From positions 1-36,609 of the forward strand of contig LLEV01000008.1 in NCBI GenBank assembly GCA_001567515.1: a DNA stretch of 36,609 nucleotides, in the 5' to 3' direction. The DNA is from Microgenomates bacterium OLB22 (GTDB lineage: Bacteria > Patescibacteriota > Microgenomatia > UBA1406 > HO2-37-13b). Both the position numbers and the translations under genes were made by a program. The notes beneath the pieces were generated by a model. The model was not told the DNA's origin, did not search any database, and saw only the letters and a program-made list of their open reading frames with translations. Shown here in pieces: positions 35,178 through 36,609 of the stretch. The number at the start of each line of letters is the position of its first letter. Position 1 is the stretch's first letter.

Positions 35178-36193
35178 ATGGATGAACTTCGTCAAAAATA
35201 TGACATGCTTTGTCGTGGGATAGATCTTGCGAGGATCGAGACCGAGATACATGAGCTTGAACAAAAACATATGACAGCTCTTTTTGGGCTGATCATAAAG
35301 CGGCGGGCGAAGTGATGCAGCGACTAGGTGATCTACGAAAAAAACACGAAGATATCCAGATGATAGGTCTCCTGCTCGATGATGGAGAGCTCGAAGAAGC
35401 CAAAAAACTCATCATCTCGTACGAAAAAGTCCTCTACATGAATGAATCGTATGATAGTGGCCCTGCTATCTTTGGTATCCACGCCGGTCAAGGGGGGACA
35501 GAGGCTATGGATTGGAGCGCGATGCTTTATCGGATGTATCTCCGCTTTTTTGAACGTAAGGGATTTACCTGCGAAATCATCGATGAAGTCAGAGGTGAGG
35601 AAGCGGGATACAAAACGGTCACCATGAAAGTCACCGGTCCTTATGCCTTCGGGTATCTCCGCGCTGAAGCAGGGGTGCATCGGCTAGTTCGACAATCTCC
35701 GTTCAATGCATCGAACCTCAGACAGACTTCATTTGCTCTGGTCGAAGTACTGCCGGTCATAAGTGACGAAACAGTCGATATTCGCGAAGATGAGGTGGAG
35801 TGGCAGTTTTTCAGATCAGGTGGAGCTGGTGGGCAAAACGTAAACAAAGTCTCAACTGCCGTACGGCTTATACATAAGCCCACAGGGACCATGGTGTCTT
35901 GCCAGCAAGAACGTACACAGGAGCAAAATCGTGATATCGCAATGCAGCTGCTCAAAGGAAAGTTGTGGAAAATCCAACAAGAACAACGTGACAAAAAGCT
36001 TGACGAGATGAAAGGTCCAAAACAGGCTTCCTGGGGCCTGCAGATCCGCTCCTATGTCCTTCATCCTTATAAGCTCATCAAAGATCTTCGTACGGGATAC
36101 GAAGAACACAATACCGATGCAGTGCTCGATGGCGATATAGAGCCTTTTATAGAAGCCTATTTCGCCGATAAAGCAGAAAAGGCTAACGCCTGA
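35178..36193 (+). CDS. prfB: Peptide chain release factor 2 (one homopolymer frameshift)
   Basis: RF2 releases peptides at UGA and UAA. The SPF anticodon-like motif is in [12 protein letters not shown], and the catalytic GGQ is in [19 protein letters not shown]. The N-terminal coiled part, [20 protein letters not shown], runs to MTALF; then T5 at 35281-35285 needs one more T to continue [14 protein letters not shown]. The repaired length is 338 residues, slightly shorter than average. There is no in-frame TGA with a CTT-TGA slip site, so the classical autoregulatory +1 frameshift is absent. The presence of RF2 argues that UGA is a stop here. Confidence 0.93.
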
Positions 36194-36253
36194 CTGGTCA
36201 GTACTCTACCGCCTTGATCTACCTTTTTTTCTCTGTTAGGATTAGAGGTATCT

Positions 36254-36609
36254 ATGAAACAAACTGGAGATACCATGCAGATCCATTCCATTGATGAAGC
36301 CCCAATATCTGCCACCAATGAGAAAGAAGTTAGGATGCCTTCTGCGGTATTTAGTATTCCCCAGACCAGCTTGATCTTCGTATTAGCTATCCTCCTTGGA
36401 GGGGTAATAGGGTATGGGTTTACCAGCTTTTCATCTCTTATGAGGAAGGCTCCATCTACTGGCAGTGATACAACTGCTGGGACAAAAGCTGTAAAATCAG
36501 TTGGCGTTGTTGACAAAAAAACCTTTTCAGATTCTACTGAAGGAGTGATGCGCGAGGGTGGCACAGATGGTGAGGGTAGCTTTTATCTAGAGCGACCAGG
36601 TGGCGAAGA
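36254..36609 (+). CDS. Hypothetical single-TM protein, 3'-truncated by the window edge
   Basis: The ATG at 36254 has AGAGG five bases ahead. It opens a frame that is still open at the last base (118 codons visible). A 30-residue cytoplasmic start is followed by a membrane helix, SLIFVLAILLGGVIGYGFTSF, and then a Ser/Thr/Gly-rich extracellular stretch with Lys and Asp (KSVGVVDKKTFSDSTEG). No motif is recognised. It follows prfB after 60 bp. Confidence 0.65.
   Translation, partial: MKQTGDTMQIHSIDEAPISATNEKEVRMPSAVFSIPQTSLIFVLAILLGGVIGYGFTSFSSLMRKAPSTGSDTTAGTKAVKSVGVVDKKTFSDSTEGVMREGGTDGEGSFYLERPGGE

Overview
The window looks like a piece of a small-genome bacterium of the Candidate Phyla Radiation (Patescibacteria, possibly Microgenomates). 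This is an inference from gene content: an IF-2 without its long N-terminal extension, a CDP-archaeol-synthase homologue in a bacterial background, several short orphan membrane proteins, paired small GIY-YIG proteins, a dockerin-like/cohesin-like surface pair, tightly packed genes, and many promoters sitting directly on start codons. The code appears standard: many genes end in TGA and an RF2 with an SPF motif is present.

Layout. (1) 1-3527: the end of an unknown gene, then a CDP-alcohol phosphatidyltransferase (minus) whose start overlaps a divergent PHP phosphoesterase, followed by a CarS-like CDP-archaeol synthase and a beta-CASP metallo-beta-lactamase RNase. (2) 3593-12635: a plus-strand run of mutS, mutL, transketolase, a CoaB-like/class II aldolase fusion, a methyltransferase and ilvE. 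(3) 12642-15029 (minus): proS behind a T-box leader, then a zinc-ribbon protein. (4) 15198-18954: a pentapeptide mini-protein, tRNA-Gln(CUG), glutamine-dependent NAD synthase, an RRM protein and a UbiA-like membrane protein. (5) 18975-25077 (minus): dinB with a LexA-type box between its -35 and -10, rmuC, a degenerate DHH/NrnA-like protein, infB and nusA. (6) 25190-28608: a large secreted multidomain protein ending in a dockerin-like EF-hand module, translationally coupled to a membrane-anchored cohesin-like protein. (7) 28620-31373: small orphan genes, then an island of two GIY-YIG genes, a strong hairpin, and a 17-bp duplicate of the 3' end of the adjacent tRNA-Tyr. (8) 31520-36609: orphans, a HIT/VIT1 reading frame, a PilM-like/LytR_C membrane protein, prfB (RF2), and the start of a membrane protein.

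Two points run through the whole window. First, at least 15 protein genes are interrupted or joined by changes of one base, each in or beside a homopolymer. Restoring one base gives full-length, conserved proteins with lengths divisible by three. These look like sequencing or assembly errors, so the affected genes are annotated over their full span. Second, a TANNNT -10 box lies 6-12 nt upstream of the start codon of a dozen genes on both strands, which suggests widespread leaderless or near-leaderless transcription. Other genes have a normal leader and a Shine-Dalgarno site.
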